Assembly (NCBI GenBank): GCA_026874595.1
Contig: CM049313.1
Coordinates: 26,598,008-26,662,007 of the forward strand
Direction of reading: 5' to 3'
Length of the DNA stretch: 64,000 bases
From: Sipunculus nudus
Taxonomy: Eukaryota > Annelida > Sipuncula > Golfingiida > Sipunculidae
Below are positions 23,441-32,816 of the stretch, piece after piece. A program made the translations under genes and the position numbers. The number at the start of each line of letters is the position of its first letter. Positions within the stretch are counted from its first letter, which is position 1. The notes beneath the pieces were generated by a model that saw only the letters and a list, made by a program, of their open reading frames with translations, searched no databases and was not told the DNA's origin.

Positions 23441-23502
<62 letters not shown>
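23401..23502 (+). repeat. (TA)n and (CA)n microsatellite
   Basis: TATATA runs at about 23403-23434 and 23455-23500 around a short ACACAC run. It is flanked on the left by AACCACTTCCACAG, the inverted counterpart of the flank at 21826-21838. Confidence 0.9.
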
Positions 23503-23505
<3 letters not shown>

Positions 23506-23589
23506 ATAAACACATTGTCTTACCACATATCTTTCCTGCTATTCTGACAACAGAAAAGTGACTATTGGGTTTTGATGTAAAATTTCTTG

Positions 23590-23815
23590 AAGGTGTGGGT
23601 GTGGATGTGAGAGGGTGTGTGTGTGTGAGAGAGGGCAAGGGTGTGTGAGGGTGGGTGTGAGAGGGTGTATGTGTGAGTGGGTGAGTGAGTGAGAGGGTGT
23701 GATTATGGGTGTCAAAGGGAGAGGAAGTGTGTGAGGGACAGGGTGTGTGTGATGGAGAGGTTGTGTGAGAGGGAGAGGGTGGCGGGTGTGAGTGAGTGGG
23801 AGGCTAGGTGGTTGA
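23590..23815 (+). repeat. Purine/GTGTGAG-rich low-complexity tract
   Basis: Strongly strand-asymmetric G-rich sequence made of GTGTGTGAGAGGG-like words. Open frames on both strands here are composition artefacts. Confidence 0.8.
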
Positions 23816-24877
23816 GGAAATGCCACAGAAAGAATGTGTGTTGCATGGGGTGCTTCCTGTATTTGTTTACAAATGTAAAGTCATATAGTTAAAACTGAGT
23901 TGCTATGCCTGTTTAGGTTTGATATATCTACAGATAATACTTGTTGTGCCACCTACATTTCATCATATATGCATAAGGTCAATGGTTATTTTTAGTAGTT
24001 TTGTCAAGAGTATCATTTAAGCAGTCAGACATGTTGCATTTAACCATCTAAATAGACATATTTCCTATAATCTGCTAAGGATTCAGGCAAAAATTATTTC
24101 TTGAAATAAATATGACTATCAGATAAGAAATTTCAATATTACAAGGATTGGTCTTTGAGAAAAAAATTATACAGAAGCACCAAAGTTTCAATACTTCACA
24201 CATGGATTGCCTTGACTTTTGCTATGCATGTTGACCTTGCATGAGCATTGCATGACACCAGTAGTACCACCTGGAATTCTTTTCATTTTTTTACCAGCTT
24301 ATTGACTTTTTTACTAGGCAAAAAATTTCAGTCATGTGACCATTATCCCAGCAATCATATATTCTGCCCTGGATTATAAAAGAAATGTGTTTTAAACACA
24401 TACTTTCTTCTCCTCTAGCAAAGTTTGAACAAAATTGGAAATGAAGTTCATCACAAAGTGTCACTGTTGTGCGTGGTAGGCCGTGCCAGGCTAGTCAGCT
24501 GAGAGTCATGGTCCATTGGTCACTTTCAAATATTTTAAGGCAATGACCAAGGCTGTAAATTGCATTTCATCAGCTAAACTGCTATGCCACCATCTACTGT
24601 TCTATACTTGGGAAGGTTCTGTGTAATAAATACTTTTGAGGTATTAATGATAATTGATACTAGTATGCCTTAGTTAGATGGTTCTCAGTTGAAACATTAT
24701 AGATGAGATTAAAACTTTGAAATACCACACAACATTGGATTTGTCTTTATTAGTAAATTTACTGAGTTCAGAACTCCTAGTTGAAACAGCAGTAAATGTT
24801 TCATAAACATTACAACTAAAGAAATATAGTCCCAGGTTAAAGCAGCAGCTTTCAAACTAGGCTTCAATTCATTTCAG
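23816..24877. other. Intron before CEP120 coiled-coil exons
   Basis: Contains degenerate family-core traces (tgtgccacctacatt near 23945; gccaccatctactg near 24588). It ends in the acceptor ATTTCAG at 24877. Confidence 0.5.
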
Positions 24878-25006
24878 AATACAAATGTAGGGGGCATCAC
24901 CAAAGCTGCTGCACCCCCAGCAGAGCCTCGGGAGACAGAAGAATACAAGGCAGCACTGGAGCTGGAGATGTGGAAAGAAACACAGGAGAGCATGTTTGAG
25001 AGTCAG
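24878..25006 (+). CDS. CEP120: CEP120 exon: start of coiled coil
   Basis: 129 nt, 43 codons, phase 0 at both ends; acceptor TTTCAG, donor CAG/GTCAGT. The peptide contains EPRETEEYKAALELEMWKET, a hallmark stretch of CEP120 at the beginning of its coiled coil (human has PRET.EYKAALELEMWKEM). The last 30 bases plus the donor are the template of the 73-bp tandem array that fills the intron. Confidence 0.95.
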
Positions 25007-25557
25007 GTCAGTATCACAGTACAGTTCATGACTTGTCCTGTCTTATATAAGAAACACAGGAGAGCTTGTTTCAGATCAGGCCAGCATCACAGTACAGTTC
25101 ATGACTTGTCCTGTCTTATATAAGAAACACAGGAGAACCATGTTTCAGATCAGGCCAGCATCACAGTACAGTTCATGACTTGTCCTGTCTTATATAAGAA
25201 ACACAGGAGAGCATGTTTCAGATCAGGCCAGCATCACAGTACAGTTCATGACTTGTCCTGTCTTATATAAGAAACACGGGAGAGCATGTTTAAGATCAGG
25301 CCAGCATCACAGAACAGTTCATGACTTGTCTTGTCTTATATAAGAAACACAGGAGAGCTTGTTTCAGATCAGGCCAGCATCACAGTACAGTTCATGACTT
25401 GTCCTGTCTTATATAAGAAACACAGGAGAGCTTGTTTCAGATCAGGCCAGCATCACAGTACAGTTCATGACTTGTCCTGTCTTATATAAGAAACACAGGA
25501 GAACATGTTTCAGATCAGGCCAGCATCACAGTACAGTTCATGACTTGTCCTGTCTAA
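24976..25557 (+). repeat. 73-bp tandem array copying exon 3' end, part 1
   Basis: About eight copies of a 73-bp unit (gaaacacaggagagc, ttcagatcaggccagc, cagttcatgacttgtcctg, tatataa). The first unit is the 3' end of the CEP120 exon plus the first intron bases. In most copies the donor GGTCAGT has become GGCCAGC. The array is split by the Harbinger element. Confidence 0.93.
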
Positions 25558-26146
25558 TGCTACGTTTACACTATGTTCCCAGCGACCATGGCAGCCCCGT
25601 TTGCACAGAACGTAGTGCGCCGTAGGATTTTGACCATTTTTTTCCTCGGTATTCAAGTTAAGTTAGGTCTTGCTAAGTTTTCTCACGGTCTGTCAAGGTG
25701 TCACCGTGACGGGCCGTGGGGGAGGAGACTGTCGAGTTCCAGAGGTTCAAAGGCGAACTACGGTTAAGCCCACGGTCTACCACGAATGCCAGTACGTTTT
25801 CTCCCCGCCTTCTACGTTCTGATAGGGTTCCTCACGTTTCTCACGTTCTTATCAGGGTCTGGCACGTTTTCCACGTTCTGTCAAGGCTTTCTGCGGATGA
25901 AACATAGATACCGGGCAGCTTTGGGGCACGTTTGTGCCCACAGTATAGAAAAACATCACCTCCCAAGCAAAAGCAATCATTGTATTCTGAGACTTCAATG
26001 AGACAACATCATGGAGCCCAGGATGAACAAGATTTTGTCTTTGCCTGTTTGCTTGGTGCATACATCCAGGCTTTGTATCAGGAAAAAGAGGGCTAGAAGC
26101 TGTTGCAGAGAGAGAATACCTGAGTCCAACAGGCAGCGAGAAGGCG

Positions 26147-26640
26147 ATGAAGGAGGATGAGAAGGCCGAGATCCATTTGGGTCCGTCAATATTTATCTTA
26201 AAAAAATTGGGAGCAGCAGCTGGGTCACTATTCAACATGTCCACTGAAGATGTCAACACCTTTCAGAACTATCTGAGGATGCCTTCAGAGCTCTTTGATG
26301 AGGTCCTGCTAAGCATAACACCAGCCTTCGAGAGACATGACACAAAGTTCCGCTCTGCCCTACCACCAGGACTGAACCTGTCATTGACTCTGAGACATCT
26401 AGCCACTGGGGACATTTACTCATCACTCACCTATGTGTTCCAGTGCAGCAAAGCAGCGATCTGCCATATGGTACAAGGAGTGTGCAAGGCCACCGTTGAA
26501 GTCTACAAGGATCAAATTTGTTTGCTGTTCCTGTGATTCCTGATGGGTGGAGAGCCCTTGCCCAGGAGTTTGAGGACAAGTGGAATGTGCCTTGTGTGGT
26601 GGGAGCACTAGACGGGAAGCATATTGCCACCAGCGGCTGA
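26147..26640 (+). pseudogene. Harbinger transposase fragment
   Basis: The open part (to 26536) has features of the N-terminal half of Harbinger/DDE_4 transposases: FQNYLRMPSELFDEVLL, SLTLRHLATGDIYSSLTYVF, then an ISxxTVxxIVxxVC-like helix pair (CSKAAICHMVQGVCKA). After a one-frame shift the peptide continues with [13 protein letters not shown] and [12 protein letters not shown], which holds the first catalytic Asp region (GALDGKH). Sequence then passes directly into the reverse-oriented MADF remnant, so the remaining catalytic residues are deleted. Confidence 0.85.
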
Positions 26641-27139
26641 GCTGACGACAATGGTTGTTGCTGGTTTCCAGTGATGGGCAGTAGATGGTGATGTCTGCAG
26701 ATTACCCGGACTTGGTGACAGGTTTCTTTAGTTTGCTGAGCTTGGTGGGTAAGCTCTCCTACCACGTCTTGATTTTGTATGGTGTACGATTCATCTGCCT
26801 CGCCTGCTCTGTCCACAGTCTGTCTTTTGCCCCTGCATCTTTGTAACCAGCCAGCCTCTTTGAGTATAGCACAAGATTCTGCTGTAGGAAGTCAGTGATG
26901 ACCTGCTCCTCGGAAAAGTTGGTGACGACCCTAGGGGATACCCTCCTCCTAGGAGGTGCGACTTCTGTAACCTCCTCGGCATAAGGTTCAGATTCCAGTT
27001 CGAAGACAATGTGAGTCACAGCACTCTCCTCTTCATTTGTTGGCAGTAAAAGGGGGAGGAACATCATGCTGCTAATACATACAGCTTTGTTTTTTACCTC
27101 CCTTAGTAATGTAGAGGCCTCTTTGTATTGTAGACCCAC
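26640..27139 (-). pseudogene. Harbinger accessory MADF/Myb-like protein remnant
   Basis: Minus-strand frame with FLQQNLVLYSKRLAGYKDAG and KDRLWTEQARQMN, the pattern of MADF/Myb-SANT-like DNA-binding proteins encoded by many Harbinger elements. An in-frame TAG at 26761-26759 falls inside the domain, after which the same frame continues with ESLPTKLSKLKK. A family role in nuclear import and DNA binding of the transposase is known. This copy is broken. Confidence 0.75.
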
Positions 27140-27635
27140 TTATGTGTCGTGGATTGCTCATGACTCGAGTTGCCATGCGGGCCAAGGCAGCGAAATGGCT
27201 AAAAACACCTTATTTCGCTTGCCGTGAGAACCGTAACAAAACGTGTAAAAACCGTGGGAGAACGTGACAGCAGTCGTTACAAAACCTATACTTAACGTGG
27301 GAGAACGTGACACAACTTGAAAGGACCGTGATATTACCCTGCTTCCTGTCCTACTACGGACAATCCCCAAGTTTTGTTACGGTCTGTTACGTACTGTTAC
27401 GTTTCCTTGCGTTCATCCTGTTTTACTACGGCCTACTAGGTTTCTCATCCGTACCGTGACTGCCGTGGCAAATTTTTTGACAGTTTAAAAAATTTCGCAC
27501 GGCAACCACGGCAATCACGGCTAGTCACATTTGCCCATTCCGTCCCCCCACGTTTTCTTACGTCCATCCCGTTTTGTCCACGGTGGCCTGAAACGGGGCG
27601 GTCGTGGTCGCAGGGAACATAGTGTAAATGTAGCA

Positions 27636-29555
27636 TTATATAAGATACACAGGAGAGCATGTTTCAGATCAGGCCAGCATCACAGTACAGTTCATGACTT
27701 GTCCTGTCTTATATAAGAAACACAGGAGAGCATGTTTCAGATCAGGCCAGCATCACAGAACAGTTCATGACTTGTCCTGTCTTATATAAGAAACACAGGA
27801 GAGCTTGTTTCAGATCAGGCCAGCATCACAGTACAGTTCATGACTTGTCCTGTCTTATATAAGAAACACAGGAGAGCTTGTTTTAGATCAGGCCTGTATC
27901 ACAGAACAGTTTATGACTTGTCCTGTCTTATATAAGAAACACAGGAGAACCATGATTCAGATCAGGCCAGCATCACAGTACAGTTCATGACTTGTCCTGT
28001 CTTATATAAGAAACACAGGAGAGCTTGTTTCAGATCAGGCCAGCATCACAGTACAGTTCATGACTTGTCCTGTCTTATATAAGAAACACAGGAGAGCTTG
28101 TTTCAGATCAGGCCAACATCACAGTACAGTTCATGAATTGTCCTGTCTTATATAAGAAACACAGGAGAGCTTGTTTCAGATCAGGCCAACATCACAGTAC
28201 AGTTCATGACTTGTCCTGTCTTATATAAGAAACACAGGAGAACCATGTTTCAGATCAGGCCAGCATCACAGTACAGTTCATGACTTGTCCTGTCTTATAT
28301 AAGAAACACAGGAGAAGCATGTTTCAGATCAGGCCAGCATCACAGTACAGTTCATGACTTGTCCTGTCTTATATAAGAAACACAGGAGAGCTTGTTTCAG
28401 ATCAGGCCAGCATCAAAGTACAGTTCATGACTTGTCCTGTCTTATATAAGAAACACAGGAGAGCTTGTTTCAGATCAGGCCAGCATCACAGTACAGTTCA
28501 TGACTTGTCCTGTCTATATAAGAAACACAGGAGAGCTTGTTTCAGATCAGGCCAACATCACAGTACAGTTCATGACTTGTCCTGTCTTATATAAGAAACA
28601 CAGGAGAACTTGTTTCAGATCAGGCCAGCATCACAGAACAGTTCATGACTTGTCTTGTCTTATATAAGAAACACAGGAGAGCATGTTTCAGATCAGGCCA
28701 GCATCACAGAACAGTTCATGACTTGTCCTGTCTTATATAAGAAATACAGGAGAGCTTGTTTCAGATCAGGCCAGCATCACAGTACAGTTTATATATGACT
28801 TGACCTGTCTTATATAAAAAAAAACACAAGAGAGCATGTTTGAGAGTCAGGTCAGTATCATAGTACAGTTCATGACTTGTCCTGTCTTATATAAGAAACA
28901 AAGGGGAGCATGTTTCAGATCAGGCCAGCATCACAGTACAGTTCATGACTAGTCCTGTCTTATATAAGAAACACAGGAGAGCTTGTTTTAGATCAGGCCA
29001 GCATCACAGTACAGTTCATGACTTGTCCTGTCTTATATAAGAAACACAGGAGAACCATGTTTCAGATCAGGCCAGCATCACAGTACAGTTCATGACTTGT
29101 CCTTTCTTATATAAGAAACACAGGAGAGCTTGTTTCAGATCAGGCCAGCATCACAGTACAGTTCATGACTTGTCCTGTCTTATATAAGAAACACAGGAGA
29201 GCTTGTTTCAGATCAGGCCAACATCACAGTACAGTTCATGACTTGTCCTGTCTTATATAAGAAACACAGGAGAGCATGTTTCAGATCAGGCCAGCATCAC
29301 AGTACAGTTCATGACTTGTCCTGTCCTATATAAGAAACACAGGAGAGCTTGTTTCAGATCAGGCCAGCATCACAGTACAGTTCATGACTTGTCCTGTCTT
29401 ATATAAGAAACACAGGAGAGCATATTTCAGATCAGGCCAGCATCACAGAACAGTTCATGACTTGTCCTGTCTTATATAAGAAACACAGGAGAGCTTGTTT
29501 TAGATCAGGCCAACTTCACAGTACAGTTCATGGCTTTGTCCTGTCTTTTATATAG
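27636..29555 (+). repeat. 73-bp tandem array copying exon 3' end, part 2
   Basis: About 26 further copies of the same 73-bp unit. One copy at 28821-28856 keeps the original exon end and donor (GAGAGCATGTTTGAGAGTCAG is split here as GAGAGCATGTTT + GAGAGTCAG, then GTCAGT), matching the true exon end at 24987-25012. Copies differ by a few substitutions (cttgttt or catgttt; ggccagc or ggccaac). Confidence 0.93.
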
Positions 29556-29933
29556 CAACCTGGAGAAAAAGCAAGAATTGAATTAATCCAATTTTTCATG
29601 ATATTTCCTGATTGACTAAATTTAGTTATACATTTTCTGTTACATGAACCTCAGTCTCATGGACCCCTCTTCAGAGACCCTTCTGCTTAACCATTATGTA
29701 TGGTCATACCTAATACATTAAATGTGTCTGGTTTAAATCGGGAATAAATGTGTCTAGTTTTATAGGTTATATGCTTCCCTTTTCATCACTGTGTACAGTT
29801 GGTCATCAGGCTTTAATACCTGTATCTCTTCTTTACTTTTTATATATTTTTGATCATAGAAGTTTTGCCCTCTTTTTCTTTCTTGCCTATGTCAGCATTA
29901 TCTATGAGTAATTCTATACTTCTTGTATTCCAG
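29556..29933. other. Short intron remainder
   Basis: AT-rich; ends in the acceptor TTCCAG. No other feature seen. Confidence 0.6.
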
Positions 29934-30023
29934 CTAAAAGAAAAGGAAATGAGGCATATGAAAACTTTGGCAGAGGAATGGAAGAGGAGAGACAAGGAAA
30001 GAGAAATACTTGTTAAGAAAAGT
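29934..30023 (+). CDS. CEP120: CEP120 coiled-coil exon
   Basis: 90 nt, 30 codons, phase 0 both ends; acceptor TTGTATTCCAG, donor AGT/GTAAGT. It encodes [20 protein letters not shown] followed by [10 protein letters not shown], matching the CEP120 pattern L..LAEEWKKRDRERE.LVKK. Heptad-rich and highly charged. Confidence 0.95.
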
Positions 30024-30274
30024 GTAAGTATTGAAAGTTGGTCAAGCAGTCTGTAAAATGATATAGATTGACCTTTTGAGTTGTGCACCATAAAAGTAAG
30101 AAGGTAGACTATATTCTGTATTTACACTTGTAGTCTTCAGATTCCTTTAGTAGTTGACTCAGTCATCAGAGCCCAGAGATGGACCATCTTGCCTTTAATC
30201 ATCTTTCCATGATAAGGGCATGTTTTTTACAGCATTGTAATGTACAAATAGCTTAATGTTCCTTGTTCAAATCA

Positions 30275-30784
30275 GTAGAGATTTACAGGCTGAGCTGCAG
30301 CTGAAGAATTCTATGGTTTTGAGCAGTTTGCAACACTGTGTATGTTTAACATATAACGGAGTACACTCAGGCCGAGCAGCAGCTGGTGATTGGCTGTGGG
30401 GTTTTGAGTAGTTTGTAACACTGTATGTTCAACAGATAGCTGAGTACACTCAGGCTGAGCAGCAGCTGAAGATTAGCTGTGTGGTTTTGAGTAGTTTGTA
30501 ACACTTTGTGTATGTTCATCAGATAGCTGAGTACACTCAGGCCAAGTGGTAGCTGATCAACTGTGTGGTTTTGTGAGTAGCTCGTAACACTTTGCTTATG
30601 TTCAACAGATAGCATAGTACACTCAGGACGAGTAGCAGCTGAAGATTGGCTGTGTGGTTTTGTGAGTAGCTTGTAACACTTTGCATATGTTCAACAGATA
30701 GCATAGTACACTCAGGACGAGTAGCAGCTGAAAATTGGCTGTGTGGTTTTGAGTAGTTTGTAACACTTTGCATATGTTCAACAG
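30275..30784 (+). repeat. Tandem copies of an acceptor and exon start
   Basis: Six degenerate upstream copies (near 30279, 30358, 30434, 30521, 30607, 30702) of a 76-95 bp unit made of intron end (tttgtaacac, tatgttcaacag) plus the first roughly 35 bases of the next exon (ATAGCTGAGTACACTCAGGC, GAGCAGCAGCTGAAG). Several keep a CAACAG acceptor. They run into an in-frame stop within the unit (ttgTAAcac) and lack a donor, so they are pseudo-exon starts rather than real exons. Confidence 0.9.
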
Positions 30785-30990
30785 ATAGCTGAGTACACTC
30801 AAGCCGAGCAGCAGCTGAAGAAGATGGTGATGAGCCTGGAGAAGAGGGAACATCAGCTGGTGGTTGGAGAGCAGGAGGTAACGCATCTCCGTGAGACTCT
30901 CCAACGTGAACATGAACGAAAGTTAACGGAAATGAGAGAAGCCTCTAGGAGAATGCAGGAGGACTGTGAGCATAAAGTTCAGTTAGAAAA
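30785..30990 (+). CDS. CEP120: CEP120 coiled-coil exon
   Basis: 206 nt; begins in phase 0 after CAACAG and ends two bases into a codon at the donor AAAA/GTAAGT. It encodes IAEYTQAEQQLKKMVMSLEK, REHQLVVGEQEVTHLRET and RMQEDCEHKVQLEK. The order VAEYT..., DLEKRE.QL and EDC.H.VELE is diagnostic of CEP120. It joins to the exon at 47491 across a 16.5-kb intron. Confidence 0.95.
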
Positions 30991-31007
30991 GTAAGTGTCT
31001 TTATTAT

Positions 31008-32400
31008 TGAACCTGTAAGCTTATGTGAAGGCTTGGTGTCACCTGTTGACCGTTTTCTGTACATTAACCCATATTATTTCAGGAAAGGCAGGAGTTAGCA
31101 TCACTTAATTTTGTATAAAAATCTGTCTCGTCAAATTTTGTGGGAATGAGCTTTTTGTGGCACCACCTGCATCAACTTACATTTTACAGGGAAAAGCTAA
31201 AAAATCCTTTGAAAATCTTATTCTCCTAAAACATTCTGCCAAAATGTTTAATATTCCACAGAAATGATCCCATATGCGAGCTCTCTCAAGTTTTATTCAA
31301 ATGGTTTCAGTTCAGTAATGTTTTTCCAAGTTATGAGATTTGAACTCAGTAAATTGGCTATGTAAGCATATTAGCATTACACTCTCAGAAACAGCAGGAG
31401 CTAGCATCACCAAATTTTATGCAAATGTAGGTCACATGACTGATATTTGAAATTAAGGTTTAATTGGCTGAATTATTGGACCTTTTACAATGAAAAGACT
31501 GAGATGTTTGGGTTAACAAAGTTTGTAGTAATAAAATATTAATTTATTATAAATACTTGATAAAAAATCTTTTGAATAGGTCAGCTTGAAAAAAAACATT
31601 GAAGCCCAAATTTCTCAGTTTGTATAAACACTTTTAGCATCCATCTTTTATATCACATTTGGCAACAAGCCAAGATTGTCAGCTACTATAAATAGATTTG
31701 GCATAGTGCCAACAATGTTTCAGGTTCTGCAATAGGCTAAGGTTGTGTCTGTTTCTGGAAATAGCTTTAGCGGAATGCAGTGTTTCCCATATGGCAACAG
31801 ACCATGTTTCTGTCTGTACCTATAAATAGCTTTGGCAGACTGCCAACTGTTTCAGATTTGGAAACAGGCCAAGAGTTGAGCCACTGGAGAAACCACACCT
31901 GGCCTTTTAGCTATGCTTGAACCATGGGAGAGGGGGGTGGGGGAAGGAAGAGGAACTCCCATAGTCTGCTGAGCTGGGCTTCCCCTGCCCTCCATTGACA
32001 GAATACTCAAATAACTTTGGCATAATGCCAAGATTTAAAGAGGGACTTGTGCTACCATTTAGCTGTAGAACTGCTTTCATGTTTAGTTCAGTATAATGAT
32101 GTAATATATGAATGTTTGCACATCTGAACATCTTGAATAGCTTTCTCTTATACAAGACAATCATTTTTATGTTGTGTACATCCCTGCACATTTCTCAAAA
32201 GTGATTTGACGTATCAGCCTGAAATTTTTGTGTCCATACATCTCGAATAGCTTTCTTGTATACCAGTTTGATGGTGCCACTTACAATCATTTTTGTGTTG
32301 AGTACATCCATGCTCATATTTTAGGATTGGTTTGATAATTATCAATATGAAATTTTGCATGTCCATACATCTTGGATATCTCACTTGTATGCAAGTGAGA
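31008..32400 (+). mobile_element. Family B element, diverged, 3' end not seen
   Basis: The 5' end is TGAACCTGTAAGCTTATGTG, 18 bases after the donor of the preceding exon. The core resembles 9800-12030 (caagattgtcagct, tttggcaacaag, gtatcagcctgaaattt). The expected AGGCCTGTAGGCCT hairpin is missing; sequence passes into family C. A local inverted pair TATCTCACTTG / CAAGTGAGATA lies at about 32376-32402. Confidence 0.55.
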
Positions 32401-32446
32401 TATCCAAGACGTAAGTATATGGTACTGCCATATACAATTTTATTAT

Positions 32447-32816
32447 CCCCTGCCTGAGCGGAGCAGGGGATATTATATTGATCAGCTCCTTCCGTCTGTC
32501 TGTTCATTTGTCCGTAAACAATTTTATGTGACACAATATCTTGAAAAGTTTTATTCAGGTCTACTTCTTATTGTATTAGCAGGTGCATCTTATGGGTCTC
32601 TAGAGCTGATATGGTTTTGGTCACACTTGAATGCTTTTTAATTTTTTTAATGAATATTTTAATGCAAAATTTTAACATTTCATATGTGACGCGATATCTT
32701 GCAAAGTTTTACTCAGGTCTACTTCTAATTGCATTAGCAGTTGCATCTTACGGGTCTCTAGAGCTGATTGGGTTTTGGTCATAATTGAATGCTCCTGGGT
32801 TTTTTTATGAGTTTTT
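32447..32816 (+). mobile_element. Family C element, 5' fragment
   Basis: Begins with a hairpin ATCCCCTGCC ... GGAGCAGGGGAT, then TCTGTCTGTTCATTTGTCCG and two tandem core units of about 170 bp (tacttctaattgcattagcag, tctctagagctgat). It is truncated by the family-A copy that starts at 32817. Confidence 0.55.

Larger units (their letters stand above)
25558..27635 (+). mobile_element. PIF/Harbinger DNA transposon, internally deleted
   Basis: Terminal inverted repeats TGCTACGTTTACACTATG at the left and CATAGTGTAAATGTAGCA at the right (one mismatch over 18), with a further GTTCCC / GGGAAC extension after one base. The flanking three bases are TAA and TTA, compatible with a TWA target with one changed base. 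It sits inside the 73-bp array. It carries a + strand transposase fragment and a convergent minus-strand MADF/Myb-like gene remnant, the two-gene layout of Harbinger elements. The subterminal regions are rich in short words such as cacgttct / aacgtgg on both sides. The transposase is cut short, so the copy cannot move itself. Confidence 0.88.

Noticed and set aside
23387-23826. Minus-strand open frames rich in P, L, T and H
   Set aside because: Translation of a low-complexity GTGTGAG tract.
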